From Pantoea brenneri (GTDB taxonomy: Bacteria > Pseudomonadota > Gammaproteobacteria > Enterobacterales > Enterobacteriaceae): a DNA stretch of 64,000 bases. Position 1 is the stretch's first letter. The number at the start of each line of letters is the position of its first letter. The stretch covers positions 1-64,000 of the forward strand of contig MIEI01000013.1 of NCBI GenBank assembly GCA_002095305.1. The letters are read 5' to 3'. The translations under genes were made by a program, and so were the position numbers. Positions 1 to 11,255 of the stretch are shown here, piece after piece. The notes below the pieces were generated by a model. It ran no database searches, was not told the origin of the DNA, and saw only the letters and a program-made list of their open reading frames with translations.

Positions 1-868
1 CTGGCGCAGACGCTGGGGCGATCGCCCCTTCTGCCGCTTGCGTGGTGGCCGCTACGGCTGCACTGGTTGCGGCAGCGGCTTTCGCCAGCAGCGGATCCTG
101 CTGAGAAAGCTCCACCCCGGCAGCCGCACTGCGCGGTGCAGAAAGCAGCACATCGTCCTCATCGTCAGGGTTAGCGGCACGCAGCAGCGGCGCGTCAACT
201 TGCTCACGCGCTTCCGGCTCATCCTCTTCTTCCTGCCAGGGCTCATCGTGACGGGAACGGTTGCTGGCAAACGTCAGCACACCCATCACCACGCCACCGA
301 TTTTTTCGGCGATAGTCAGCCACGACCAGCCGGTATAGAGCGTAATGCCCGCCGCCCAGACGCAGAGTAAGGTCAGCGTGCCGCCAGCCGGACTAAACCA
401 GGGGGCAATCGCATTACTCACCAGACTGCCGATAACGCCGCCTGAGGCGAAGTACCAGATGTCGTCCGCATTCAGCGCCGCCATGCCGCAGGTGGTAACC
501 ACCAGCGCCAGCACGCCGATCAGACGTAAGCCAACAGCGAAATAGTCAAAATAGTCCTGGTTATCACGTTGACGAAACGCAATCCAGCACAGGCCGAGGA
601 TCACCGGAGGAATGGCGTACGCCATCACACCAAAGATGAAAAGTAAGGTGTCAGCCAGCCAGGCGCCAACGCTGCCGCCAATATTGTGAATAGGTTCATG
701 CCAGGCCGTTTGCGACCAGCTCGGGTCGGAAGGGTTAAAACTGACCAGAGAAACCATCAGGTAGATGGCAAAAAGCGCCACCAGGATGAGCAACGCTTCC
801 AGCAGACGACGTCCACTGCTCAGCGATTGTAACGAAACGTCTTTATCTTCTGTGTATTCCTGGCTCAA
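1..868 (-). CDS. ftsK: DNA translocase FtsK, N-terminal part (cut by window edge)
   Basis: FtsK anchors at the division septum and pumps chromosomal DNA through its C-terminal motor for dimer resolution at dif. Only the first ~289 codons lie here: the N-terminal membrane domain with about four hydrophobic segments (roughly residues 20-200), then the start of the acidic, Ala/Gln-rich linker (EEEDEPEAREQVDAP). The start is TTG at 868, reading LSQEYTEDKD; E. coli ftsK also uses TTG and an almost identical N-terminus. The ATPase domain is outside the window. It lies downstream of lrp on the same strand, as in E. coli. Confidence 0.95.
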   Translation of the reverse strand, partial: MSQEYTEDKDVSLQSLSSGRRLLEALLILVALFAIYLMVSLVSFNPSDPSWSQTAWHEPIHNIGGSVGAWLADTLLFIFGVMAYAIPPVILGLCWIAFRQRDNQDYFDYFAVGLRLIGVLALVVTTCGMAALNADDIWYFASGGVIGSLVSNAIAPWFSPAGGTLTLLCVWAAGITLYTGWSWLTIAEKIGGVVMGVLTFASNRSRHDEPWQEEEDEPEAREQVDAPLLRAANPDDEDDVLLSAPRSAAAGVELSQQDPLLAKAAAATSAAVAATTQAAEGAIAPASAP

Positions 869-903
869 GAGAACTCTCCAGGTGCCTGTAAAGTAAGAAG
901 CAA

Positions 904-927
904 CAGCGTCGGGCTGGCCCGACGCTG
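904..927 (-). terminator. Stem-loop between lrp and ftsK
   Basis: Perfect 10-bp inverted repeat (CAGCGTCGGG / CCCGACGCTG) with a 4-nt loop. On the minus strand it is followed by a weak T-rich stretch (TTGCTTCTTA), so it may be a leaky terminator after lrp. Confidence 0.5.
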
Positions 928-986
928 GTCCTGTATGAATTCACAGGAGTGTACCGAAATCTCACAGGTTTTGCACCTGCCCCGCA

Positions 987-1481
987 TTAGCGAGTTTTGA
1001 TCACCAGCCGATTGCTCTGTTTAACCTCTTCCATCACCACGTAAGTCCGCGTGTCGTTTACGCCCGGCAGGCGCAGCAGGGTTTCACCCAGCAGTTTACG
1101 GTAAGCGGACATATCAGGTACGCGCGTTTTCAGCAGGTAGTCGAAATCGCCAGAAACGAGGTGACACTCTTGAGTTTCCTCAAGTTTTTGTACAGCGGCG
1201 TTAAATTGCTCAAACACATCGGGCGCGCCACGATTCAGAGTAATCTCAACAAACACCAGCAGTGAAGCATCAAGATAATGTGGGTTTAACTGCGCGGTAT
1301 AGCCAAGGATGAAACCCTGGCGTTCGAGACGACGCACACGCTCAAGACATGGCGTAGGCGATAATCCTACGCGTTTGGAAAGTTCCACGTTTGAAATGCG
1401 ACCATCTTTCTGAAGTTCATTCAGAATATTCCTGTCAATTCTGTCGAGGTCTTTCCCGGGGCGTTTCTTATTGTCTACCAT
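987..1481 (-). CDS. lrp: Leucine-responsive regulatory protein Lrp
   Basis: Global feast/famine regulator that binds DNA as octamers and hexadecamers and responds to leucine. The 164 residues are nearly identical to E. coli Lrp (MVDNKKRPGKDLDRIDRNIL). The N-terminal winged helix-turn-helix covers about residues 12-65 (NVELSKRVGLSPTPCLERV), followed by the RAM ligand-binding domain to the C-terminus. The frame is open further upstream, to 1622, but homology fixes the start at ATG 1481. Next gene on the same strand is ftsK. The long upstream gap fits the known autoregulation of lrp. Confidence 0.97.
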   Translation of the reverse strand: MVDNKKRPGKDLDRIDRNILNELQKDGRISNVELSKRVGLSPTPCLERVRRLERQGFILGYTAQLNPHYLDASLLVFVEITLNRGAPDVFEQFNAAVQKLEETQECHLVSGDFDYLLKTRVPDMSAYRKLLGETLLRLPGVNDTRTYVVMEEVKQSNRLVIKTR

Positions 1482-2971
<1,490 letters not shown>

Positions 2972-3000
2972 GTTGTTAACCCTCTGATCTCAAATGTTCC

Positions 3001-3028
3001 GGGCGACTGTTTTTCAGTCGCCTTTTTT
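3001..3028 (+). terminator. Rho-independent terminator after trxB
   Basis: Stem GGCGACTG / CAGTCGCC with a TTTTT loop, followed by a run of six T. Confidence 0.85.
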
Positions 3029-3115
3029 ATTGCCCGCATGCTAGATTCTTGCGCCTGGACGGGATGAAAATGCCCCATTATTTTCATCGCTCATCGGCTC
3101 AACGCATGGTCTCGC

Positions 3116-4885
3116 ATGGACAAAACCCGGCAGCAGCACCTCACCCGCTGGCTACGTCAGCAACGTCATTTCGCCGGTCGCTGGTTGCGACTGAGCACGC
3201 TGCTGGGCGTGGTTAGCGCACTGTTAATCATTGTTCAGGCCGCACTGCTGGCTTCGCTGCTTCAGGCACTGATTATTGAACAGCAACCACGTGCAGCACT
3301 GGCTGGCAAGATGCTGCTGCTATTGCTCTGCTTCGTGCTGCGCGCTGCGATCAATTATGCCCGCGAGCGGGTCGGCTACCGTGCCGGTCAGGCTATTCGT
3401 CAGGCATTACGTAAGCAGGTGCTGGATCGTTTATCAGCGCTCGGTCCGGCATGGATTCAGGGCAAGCCCGCCGGCAGCTGGGCCACCCTGCTGCTCGAGC
3501 AAATCGAAGAGATGCAGGACTATTATGCTCGCTACCTGCCGCAAATGACGCTGGCCGTGCTGATCCCCTGCTGCATCCTGCTGGCGATCTTTCCGCTTAA
3601 CTGGACAGCGGGTCTGATTCTGTTCGCGACCGCGCCGCTGATTCCGCTGTTTATGGCGTTAGTCGGGATGGGCGCAGCCGAAGCAAACCGTCGCAACTTT
3701 CTGGTACTGGCGCGCCTGAGCGGTAATTTCCTTGATCGTTTACGCGGCCGCGAAACGCTGCGGCTGTTTCACCGTGGCGCGGCTGAGCAACAGGCGGTAG
3801 CGGTGGCCACTACTGACTTCCGTCAGCGCACCATGGAAGTGCTCCGTCTGGCGTTTCTCTCTTCGGCGGTGCTGGAATTCTTCGCCTCGTTAGCGATTGC
3901 CGTCGTGGCGGTTTATTTTGGTTTTTCTTATCTCGGCGAACTGCACTTCGGGGATTACAGTCAGGGCGTCACCCTGTTTGCTGGTTTCCTGGTATTGATT
4001 CTCGCGCCTGAATTCTTCCAGCCACTGCGCGATTTAGGAGCGTTTTATCATGCAAAAGCGCAGGCCGTCGGCGGTGCCGATGCGCTCGAACAGTTCATGC
4101 AGGGCAGCCCAACCAGCGGCCCGTCGCAGGGTGACACGCCGTTTACTGCCACTGGCCCGCTCGATCTCGCCGCAGTCGATCTGTTGATCTGTGCACCCGA
4201 TGGTCAGCCGCTGTGTGGCCCGCTTAACTTTACTCTGGCGCCAGGCGAACGCGTCGCGCTGGTCGGTCAAAGCGGTGCCGGCAAAACGGCCCTGATGAAC
4301 GCCCTGCTGGGTTTTCTGCCCTATCAGGGCTCGCTGAAGGCAAACGGGGTTGAAATCCGTGACATTCGCCGTACTGACTGGCATCAGCAGCTCAGTTGGG
4401 TTGGGCAGAATCCTCAGTTACCGGCCGCCACGCTGCGCGACAATATTGTGATGAACGCCAGCTGGGACGCCGCACGCTTTGCTGCGGTGCTCGAAACCAG
4501 TGGCGTTAACGAATTCCTGCCACGGCTGCCGCAGGGGATTGAGACACAGCCCGGCGATGGCGGTAACCAGCTGTCGGTCGGCCAGGCACAGCGCGTTGCG
4601 GTTGCGCGCGCGCTTTATAAACCCTCGCATTTATTATTGCTGGATGAACCGGCAGCCAGTCTGGATGCGCTCAGCGAACGTCATGTGATGCAGGCGCTGA
4701 ATCAGGCGGCCAGCCAACAGACCACGCTGATGATTACCCATCAGCTTGATGCATTAAGCGACGGGCAGACGCTGTGGGTGATGGAGGCCGGCAAACTGGT
4801 GCAACAGGGTGACTGGCAGACGCTGTCGCAACAAGCGGGGCCGTTCAATCAGATGCTGAAACACCGTCAACAGGAGATTGGCTGA
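3116..4885 (+). CDS. cydD: Heterodimeric glutathione/cysteine ABC exporter, subunit CydD
   Basis: CydDC exports cysteine and glutathione to the periplasm and is needed for cytochrome bd assembly. The 589 residues (588 in E. coli) comprise a six-helix exporter membrane domain (about 1-320) and an ABC ATPase domain with Walker A GQSGAGKT, signature LSVGQAQRVAVARAL and Walker B LLLLDEP. The stop and the cydC start overlap as TGATG at 4883-4887, indicating translational coupling. trxB lies upstream, as in E. coli. Confidence 0.97.
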   Translation: MDKTRQQHLTRWLRQQRHFAGRWLRLSTLLGVVSALLIIVQAALLASLLQALIIEQQPRAALAGKMLLLLLCFVLRAAINYARERVGYRAGQAIRQALRKQVLDRLSALGPAWIQGKPAGSWATLLLEQIEEMQDYYARYLPQMTLAVLIPCCILLAIFPLNWTAGLILFATAPLIPLFMALVGMGAAEANRRNFLVLARLSGNFLDRLRGRETLRLFHRGAAEQQAVAVATTDFRQRTMEVLRLAFLSSAVLEFFASLAIAVVAVYFGFSYLGELHFGDYSQGVTLFAGFLVLILAPEFFQPLRDLGAFYHAKAQAVGGADALEQFMQGSPTSGPSQGDTPFTATGPLDLAAVDLLICAPDGQPLCGPLNFTLAPGERVALVGQSGAGKTALMNALLGFLPYQGSLKANGVEIRDIRRTDWHQQLSWVGQNPQLPAATLRDNIVMNASWDAARFAAVLETSGVNEFLPRLPQGIETQPGDGGNQLSVGQAQRVAVARALYKPSHLLLLDEPAASLDALSERHVMQALNQAASQQTTLMITHQLDALSDGQTLWVMEAGKLVQQGDWQTLSQQAGPFNQMLKHRQQEIG

Positions 4886-6614
4886 TGTCCGCTTTACGTC
4901 CGTTCCTGCGCCTCTGGCTGCGTCACCCTTTTCGCCTGGCGCTGGGAGTAATGCTGGCGATTCTCACTTTACTGGCCAGCATCGGCTTGCTGACGCTTTC
5001 CGGTTGGTTCCTTGCCGCCTCCTCAGTGGCCGGCGTGGCCGGACTTTACAGTTTCAACTATATGCTGCCTGCTGCTGGCGTTCGCGGCGCAGCCATCATC
5101 CGCACCGCTGCCCGCTATGCTGAACGGCTGGTCAGCCACGATGCGACCTTCCGCGTATTGCAGCATCTGCGAGTGCATACCTTCAGCCGCCTGATTGCGC
5201 TTTCACCGGGCCAACTATCGCGTTTTCGCCAGGCCGATCTGCTCAACCGTTTTGTTGCAGACGTCGATACGCTCGATCATCTCTATCTGCGGGTCATTTC
5301 TCCGCTGGCAGGCGCGTTGGTGGTGACGATGGTGGTCACCCTCGGCCTGAGTTTTATCGATCTTCAGCTCGGACTGACGCTGGGCGCTATCATGCTGGGC
5401 ACCTGATTATCCTGCCGGCGCTGTTTTATCGTCTTGGCTCGCCAGCCGGAGTAGCCATTGCCGATGGCCGGGCCCGCTGGCGCACCCAGCTGATGCACTG
5501 GCTGGCCGGTCAGGCAGAACTTACCCTGTATGGCGCTTCACAGGCGTGGCGTAAACAGCTCGATGAGCAGGAACAGCACTGGCTTCAGGCGCAGCGCCAG
5601 CAGCTACGTTTACAGGCTGCCGCGCAGAGTCTGCTGTTGCTGATCAGCGGCCTGACGGTGACCTCGCTACTGTGGCTGAGTGCGGGCAGCATCAGCGAAC
5701 AGCAGTTACCCGGCTCGCTGATCGCACTGGTGGTTTTTTGTGCGCTGGCGGCATTTGAAGCGCTGGCGCCGGTTGCCACGGCTTTTCTGCCGATGTCACA
5801 GGTGATCACCTCGGCGCAGCGGGTTAATGACATTATCGATCAGGTCCCGGCCATCACCTTCCCGACGCAGGGTCGCGCCCGGACCGGCAGCCTGGCGGTA
5901 GAGATTGATCGGCTCGATTTCAGCTATCCCGATCGTCCGGATAAGGTACTCAATCAGCTCTCGCTGCAGGTTAACCCGGGTGAACGCATTGCGCTGCTCG
6001 GTCCTACCGGCTGTGGGAAGTCGACCTTACTGGCGCTGCTGACCCGTGCCTGGGAGTGCCAGCCTGGCACAATCAGCCTGAACGATCTGCCGATCGCCGC
6101 CTGGCCGGAATCGGAACTGCGCCAGCGTATCAGCGTGGTGACTCAGCGGGTTCATCTGTTCAGTCAGAGCCTGCGTGATAACCTGCTGCTGGCCTGCCCT
6201 GCCGCCAGCGATGAAACATTACGTCAGGTACTGATCGATACCGGCCTGCAGCGCCTGCTGGAGACGCCGGAGGGTTTAAACGCCTGGCTGGGCGAAGGTG
6301 GTCGCCCACTGTCGGGTGGTGAACTACGACGCCTGGCGATTGCCCGGGCGGCGCTGCATGATGGCGATCTCTGGCTGCTGGATGAACCCACCGAAGGGCT
6401 GGATGCCACCACTGAGCAGCACATTCTCAGCCTGCTACAGCGGCTTACCATCGGCAAAACGGTGATGATGGTGACTCATCGCCTGAGCGGACTGGAGCAA
6501 ATGGACCGCATTTGTGTGATGGATAACGGTGTGATTGTCGAGCAAGGCAGCCATGCCGAATTAATCTCAAAAGCGGGCCGCTACTGGCGTTTCCGGCAGC
6601 GGATTGCGCTATAG
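4885..6614 (+). CDS. cydC: Heterodimeric ABC exporter, subunit CydC (single-base frameshift as sequenced)
   Basis: Partner of CydD. The membrane part reads to LGAIMLGT, then hits TGA at 5404; the rest continues in another frame (LPALFYRLGSPAG, then ATPase domain with GPTGCGKS, LSGGELRRLAIARA, LWLLDEP). Restoring one C at 5402-5403 (ACCTG to ACCCTG) gives one 576-residue protein, close to E. coli CydC (573). The ATG shares a base with the cydD stop. A real cydC loss would impair cytochrome bd assembly; I favour a sequencing error. Confidence 0.93.
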
Positions 6615-6646
6615 TCTAGCGACATGCTGATGAGTAGAACAACGCA

Positions 6647-7339
6647 ATGAGACTGGTACAACTGTCACGGGAATCTCTGCAATTTCCGCCACCGGAGATG
6701 GCCCTGCGCGAGCCGAATGGCTTGCTGGCGATGGGCGGCGATCTTTCCCCTGCACGCTTACTTAACGCTTATCAGCACGGCATTTTCCCCTGGTTTTCAC
6801 CCGGCGATCCGATTCTCTGGTGGTCACCCGATCCACGCGCGGTACTGTTGCCGGAACATTTTCACCTTAGCCGCAGTATGAAGCGTTTTCATCAGCGCTC
6901 GCCTTATCGCGTGACAATGAACGAGGCTTTTGCTGAGGTGATTGACGGCTGCGCCACGGGTCGTGAAGAAGGAACCTGGATTACCTTTGAGGTCAAACGT
7001 GCGTGGCTGAGGCTGTATGAATCCGGTCATGCGCATTCGATTGAGGTCTGGGATGAGCACAAGCTGGTAGGCGGAATGTATGGCCTGGCGCTGGGCCAAA
7101 TCTTTTGCGGTGAATCGATGTTCAGTCGTCAGGAGAACGCGTCAAAAACCGCACTTTTGGTTTTCTGTCAGCATTTCATCAAACATCAGGGCCGACTGGT
7201 GGATTGTCAGGTACTTAACCCGCATACGGCTTCACTGGGCGCGCTGGAAATCCCGCGTGCTGACTATCTGCAATATGTACAAAGCCTTGCGTGGCAACCG
7301 GTCAGCGACGGATGCTGGCGAACACAAACCCTTTTTTAG
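6647..7339 (+). CDS. aat: Leucyl/phenylalanyl-tRNA--protein transferase
   Basis: Adds Leu or Phe to proteins with N-terminal Arg or Lys, creating N-degrons for ClpS/ClpAP. The 230 residues (234 in E. coli) are highly similar, with the blocks [20 protein letters not shown] and [18 protein letters not shown]. It begins 32 bp after cydC, the E. coli arrangement. The clpA-clpS genes that finish the N-end rule pathway lie close by on the other strand. Confidence 0.97.
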   Translation: MRLVQLSRESLQFPPPEMALREPNGLLAMGGDLSPARLLNAYQHGIFPWFSPGDPILWWSPDPRAVLLPEHFHLSRSMKRFHQRSPYRVTMNEAFAEVIDGCATGREEGTWITFEVKRAWLRLYESGHAHSIEVWDEHKLVGGMYGLALGQIFCGESMFSRQENASKTALLVFCQHFIKHQGRLVDCQVLNPHTASLGALEIPRADYLQYVQSLAWQPVSDGCWRTQTLF

Positions 7340-7903
<564 letters not shown>

Positions 7904-7940
7904 GCTGCGATAGTCTCGCGGCACCAGAAATGCAGCGAAA

Positions 7941-7970
7941 AAAAAGGCCGGATGAGAATCCGGCCTTTTT
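7941..7970. terminator. Bidirectional terminator between infA and clpA
   Basis: AAAAAGGCCGGAT / ATCCGGCCTTTTT with a 4-nt loop. Flanking A and T runs make it work for both convergent genes. Confidence 0.9.
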
Positions 7971-7989
7971 CATATCTGGCTGCCGTCAA

Positions 7990-10266
7990 TCAGTGCACGG
8001 TGCCTTCTGTTTTGCGTTTCTCTGCGCTGAGGAAGTGATAGGTCAGCTGACCTTTTTCACGATCCAGCGCCACCGAGACTGAGCCGCCATCCACCAGCGA
8101 ACCAAACAGCAGTTCATTGGCTAACGGTTTTTTCAGGCTTTCCTGTACGGTGCGTGCCATCGGACGGGCCCCCATCGCTTTGTCATAGCCCTTCTCAGCC
8201 AGCCAGTCACGTGCTTCATCACTGACTTCCAGCGATACCCCTTTCGCATCCAGCTGCGCCTGCAACTCGACAATAAACTTGTCGACCACCTGATGAATCA
8301 CCTCTGGTGACAGGTGACTGAACCAAATGATGTTGTCCAGACGGTTGCGGAACTCTGGCGTAAAGATCTTCTTGATCTCTTCCATCGCATCGGTGCTGTT
8401 GTCCTGATGAATCAGGCCGATAGATTTACGTTCGGTTTCACGTACCCCGGCGTTGGTGGTCATCACCAGCACCACGTTACGGAAGTCCGCTTTGCGACCG
8501 TTGTTATCGGTCAGCATACCGTTATCCATCACCTGCAGCAGCAGGTTGAACACGTCAGGGTGCGCTTTCTCAATCTCATCCAGCAGTACCACCGCATGAG
8601 GATGTTTGATCACCGCATCCGTCAGCAGGCCGCCCTGATCAAAGCCAACATAACCCGGAGGCGCACCAATCAGACGACTGACGGTGTGACGCTCCATGTA
8701 CTCGGACATATCAAAGCGCAGCAGTTCAATGCCCAGCGCTTTCGCCAGTTGTACCGTGACTTCGGTTTTACCGACACCGGTCGGTCCGGCGAACAGGAAC
8801 GAGCCGACGGGTTTACGATCCTGACCCAATCCTGCCCGGCTCATTTTGATCGCTTCCGTCAGTGCCTCAATGGCATTGTCCTGTCCAAACACCAGCATTT
8901 TCAGGCGGTCGCCGAGATTTTTCAGCGTATCGCGATCGGTTGCCGAGACGCTTTGCTCCGGAATACGGGCAATGCGTGCGACCACGGTTTCAATGTCAGC
9001 CACGTTAACGGTTTTCTTGCGCTTACTGGCTGGCATCAGGCGCGCACGCGCACCGGCCTCATCGATCACGTCAATTGCCTTATCTGGCAGATGACGGTCG
9101 TTGATGTATTTCACCGCCAGCTCCACCGCCGCACGTACCGCTTTCGCGGTGTAACGCACATCGTGGTGCGCTTCGTACTTGGTTTTCAGGCCATTCAGGA
9201 TCTGCACGGTTTCATCAACAGAGGGCTCCGTGATATCGATCTTCTGGAAGCGACGCGCCAGGGCACGGTCTTTTTCGAAGATGTTGCTGAACTCCTGATA
9301 GGTGGTGGAACCCATTACCCGGATTTTCCCGCTCGAAAGCAGCGGTTTAATCAGGTTAGCGGCATCAACCTGGCCGCCCGAGGCGGCACCTGCACCGATG
9401 ATGGTATGGATTTCATCGATAAACAGAATGCTGCTCTCATCCTGCTCGAGTTGCTTCAGCAGCGCTTTGAAACGTTTCTCAAAGTCACCGCGGTATTTGG
9501 TGCCGGCTAACAGCGAACCAATATCCAGCGAGTAGATGGTGCAGTCTTTCATCACTTCCGGCACGTCGCCCTGCTCGATACGCCAGGCAAGCCCTTCCGC
9601 TATGGCGGTTTTCCCGACGCCCGATTCCCCCACCAGCAGTGGGTTATTTTTACGGCGACGGCACAGTACCTGGATAGTACGCTCCAGCTCTTTATCGCGA
9701 CCGATCAGTGGATCGATGCCACCGACGCGAGCAAGCTGATTGAGATTGGTGGTGAAGTTTTCCATACGATCCTCCCCGCCTGCTTGCTCTTCGTTAACCG
9801 GATTTTCTGCGCCAGGCGCCTGGCCAGGCTCATCTTTACGCGTACCGTGTGAAATAAAGTTCACCACATCAAGGCGGCTGACTTCATGTTTACGCAACAG
9901 ATAAGCGGCCTGCGACTCCTGCTCGCTGAAGATAGCGACCAGCACGTTCGCACCGGAAACTTCGCTGCGACCGGATGACTGGACATGGAAAACCGCACGC
10001 TGTAATACGCGCTGGAAGCTGAGCGTCGGTTGTGTATCGCGCTCCTCCTCACTGGCAGGTAAAACGGGTGTGGTTTGTTCGATGAAGGCTTCGAGTTCCT
10101 GCCGCAGAGCCACAATGTCCACCGTACAGGCTTCCAATGCCTCTCTGGCCGACGGGTTACTGAGCAATGCCAGTAACAGATGCTCGACGGTCATAAACTC
10201 ATGACGGTGCTCACGCGCTCTGGCGAAAGCCATATTTAAACTGAGTTCCAGTTCTTGATTGAGCAT
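7990..10266 (-). CDS. clpA: ATP-dependent Clp protease ATP-binding subunit ClpA
   Basis: Hexameric AAA+ unfoldase that feeds substrates to ClpP. It is 758 residues, the same length as E. coli ClpA. The N-domain (about 1-145) docks ClpS. The first AAA module has GESGVGKT and LFIDEIHTIIGAG; the second has GPTGVGKT and VVLLDEIEKAHPDV. clpS lies 52 bp upstream on the same strand. The long open frame antisense to it at 8314-9510 is a shadow. Confidence 0.98.
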   Translation of the reverse strand: MLNQELELSLNMAFARAREHRHEFMTVEHLLLALLSNPSAREALEACTVDIVALRQELEAFIEQTTPVLPASEEERDTQPTLSFQRVLQRAVFHVQSSGRSEVSGANVLVAIFSEQESQAAYLLRKHEVSRLDVVNFISHGTRKDEPGQAPGAENPVNEEQAGGEDRMENFTTNLNQLARVGGIDPLIGRDKELERTIQVLCRRRKNNPLLVGESGVGKTAIAEGLAWRIEQGDVPEVMKDCTIYSLDIGSLLAGTKYRGDFEKRFKALLKQLEQDESSILFIDEIHTIIGAGAASGGQVDAANLIKPLLSSGKIRVMGSTTYQEFSNIFEKDRALARRFQKIDITEPSVDETVQILNGLKTKYEAHHDVRYTAKAVRAAVELAVKYINDRHLPDKAIDVIDEAGARARLMPASKRKKTVNVADIETVVARIARIPEQSVSATDRDTLKNLGDRLKMLVFGQDNAIEALTEAIKMSRAGLGQDRKPVGSFLFAGPTGVGKTEVTVQLAKALGIELLRFDMSEYMERHTVSRLIGAPPGYVGFDQGGLLTDAVIKHPHAVVLLDEIEKAHPDVFNLLLQVMDNGMLTDNNGRKADFRNVVLVMTTNAGVRETERKSIGLIHQDNSTDAMEEIKKIFTPEFRNRLDNIIWFSHLSPEVIHQVVDKFIVELQAQLDAKGVSLEVSDEARDWLAEKGYDKAMGARPMARTVQESLKKPLANELLFGSLVDGGSVSVALDREKGQLTYHFLSAEKRKTEGTVH

Positions 10267-10318
10267 TAGGCACCTCCCCCAATTATCGCTCTGACCTGTT
10301 TCCTATATGGAGACGGGA

Positions 10319-10639
10319 TCAGGCTTTTTCCAGCGTACACAGCAACGGATGATGGTTTTCCCGCGCATAATTGTTCACCTGGGCCGCTTTAGTCTCGGCG
10401 ACTTCTGCGGTAAATACACCACAGATCGCCTTGCCGTGGTAGTGAACTTTCAACATCAGTTGCGTTGCACGTTCAACATCATAAGAAAAGAACTTTTGTA
10501 CAACGTCAATAACAAATTCCATAGGTGTATAATCGTCATTATTCAGAATGACTTTATACATTGAAGGCGGCTTTAACCCTTCGCGTACTTTGTCTTCGGC
10601 CAGATGTTCAAAGTTAAGCCAGTCGTTTGTGTTTGCCAT
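10319..10639 (-). CDS. clpS: ClpA adaptor protein ClpS
   Basis: 106-residue adaptor that recognises N-degron residues and passes substrates to ClpA. The binding-pocket region [11 protein letters not shown] and the following helix are typical. The start ATG at 10639 gives [13 protein letters not shown]; the frame continues upstream but homology stops there. It precedes clpA on the same strand and is probably co-transcribed. Confidence 0.97.
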   Translation of the reverse strand: MANTNDWLNFEHLAEDKVREGLKPPSMYKVILNNDDYTPMEFVIDVVQKFFSYDVERATQLMLKVHYHGKAICGVFTAEVAETKAAQVNNYARENHHPLLCTLEKA

Positions 10640-10955
10640 AGTGTTCCGTTGAGATTTCGCCCATCGCATTTAAGCGGCTACATGTTGAGAGTTTAACATG
10701 CCTGTCAAGCCACTGGCCGCTGATGAAAATTTATTCAGAAATTCCCACCCGCGACCTGTATCACAAAATTCGCAATAGCGTTAACTGCCTCAAATTTTGA
10801 TGATTTTTTCCCCACCGAGCCCGGGGGTTTGCTTGACGCCAGCGGCCATTTCTCTACATTCTACTTGCACAAGCTGATTGAGTTTTAATCAAACTCGACT
10901 CACAGCTTCAATGACCTCACCTACTTATAAAATGTCTTGCGAGGGAAGTAAAAGC
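10640..10955 (+). promoter_or_regulatory. Divergent clpS/cspD region with candidate cspD promoter
   Basis: A plausible sigma-70 promoter on the plus strand has -35 TTGACG at 10833-10838, a 16-bp spacer and -10 TACATT at 10855-10860, leaving a leader of roughly 90 nt before cspD. No gene is seen in the gap. Confidence 0.45.
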
Positions 10956-11180
10956 ATGGAGACGGGTACAGTTAAATGGTTCAATAACGCCAAAGGCTTT
11001 GGCTTTATCTGTCCAGTTGGCGGTGGCGAAGACATCTTTGCCCACTACTCAACGATTCAGATGGATGGTTACAGAACGCTGAAAGCTGGCCAGCAAGTTC
11101 AGTTTGATGTCCACGAAGGTCCGAAAGGCAATCACGCCAGTCTGATCGTGCCGGTAGCAGAAGTGCAGGCCGTTGCCTGA
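10956..11180 (+). CDS. cspD: Cold-shock-like protein CspD
   Basis: 74-residue single-stranded nucleic-acid binding protein of the cold-shock family; in E. coli it is a stationary-phase inhibitor of replication. RNP1-like KGFGFI and RNP2-like DIFAHYS motifs are present. The ATG at 10956 (METGTVKWFNNAKGFGFI) was chosen over in-frame codons upstream, by homology and a GAGGGAAG ribosome site. It is divergent from clpS, as in E. coli. Confidence 0.96.
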   Translation: METGTVKWFNNAKGFGFICPVGGGEDIFAHYSTIQMDGYRTLKAGQQVQFDVHEGPKGNHASLIVPVAEVQAVA

Positions 11181-11210
11181 CATCTGCTTCCCCCTACTGA
11201 ACACTCCCCT

Positions 11211-11241
11211 AAAAATGCCAGCCACCGACGCTGGCATTTTT
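11211..11241. terminator. Bidirectional terminator between cspD and ybjD
   Basis: AAAAATGCCAGC / GCTGGCATTTTT around a 7-nt loop, between two convergent genes. Confidence 0.88.
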
Positions 11242-11255
11242 CTTGTGGCCCGCGT

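Noticed and set aside
5404-5492. cydC as a genuine split gene or programmed frameshift
   Set aside because: No slippery heptamer or stimulatory structure at the site, and the pattern of other CCC/GGG shortfalls in the window points to sequencing error.
8314-9510. 398-codon open frame antisense to clpA
   Set aside because: It is a shadow of a highly conserved, GC-rich coding sequence; no domain, composition or ribosome-site support.
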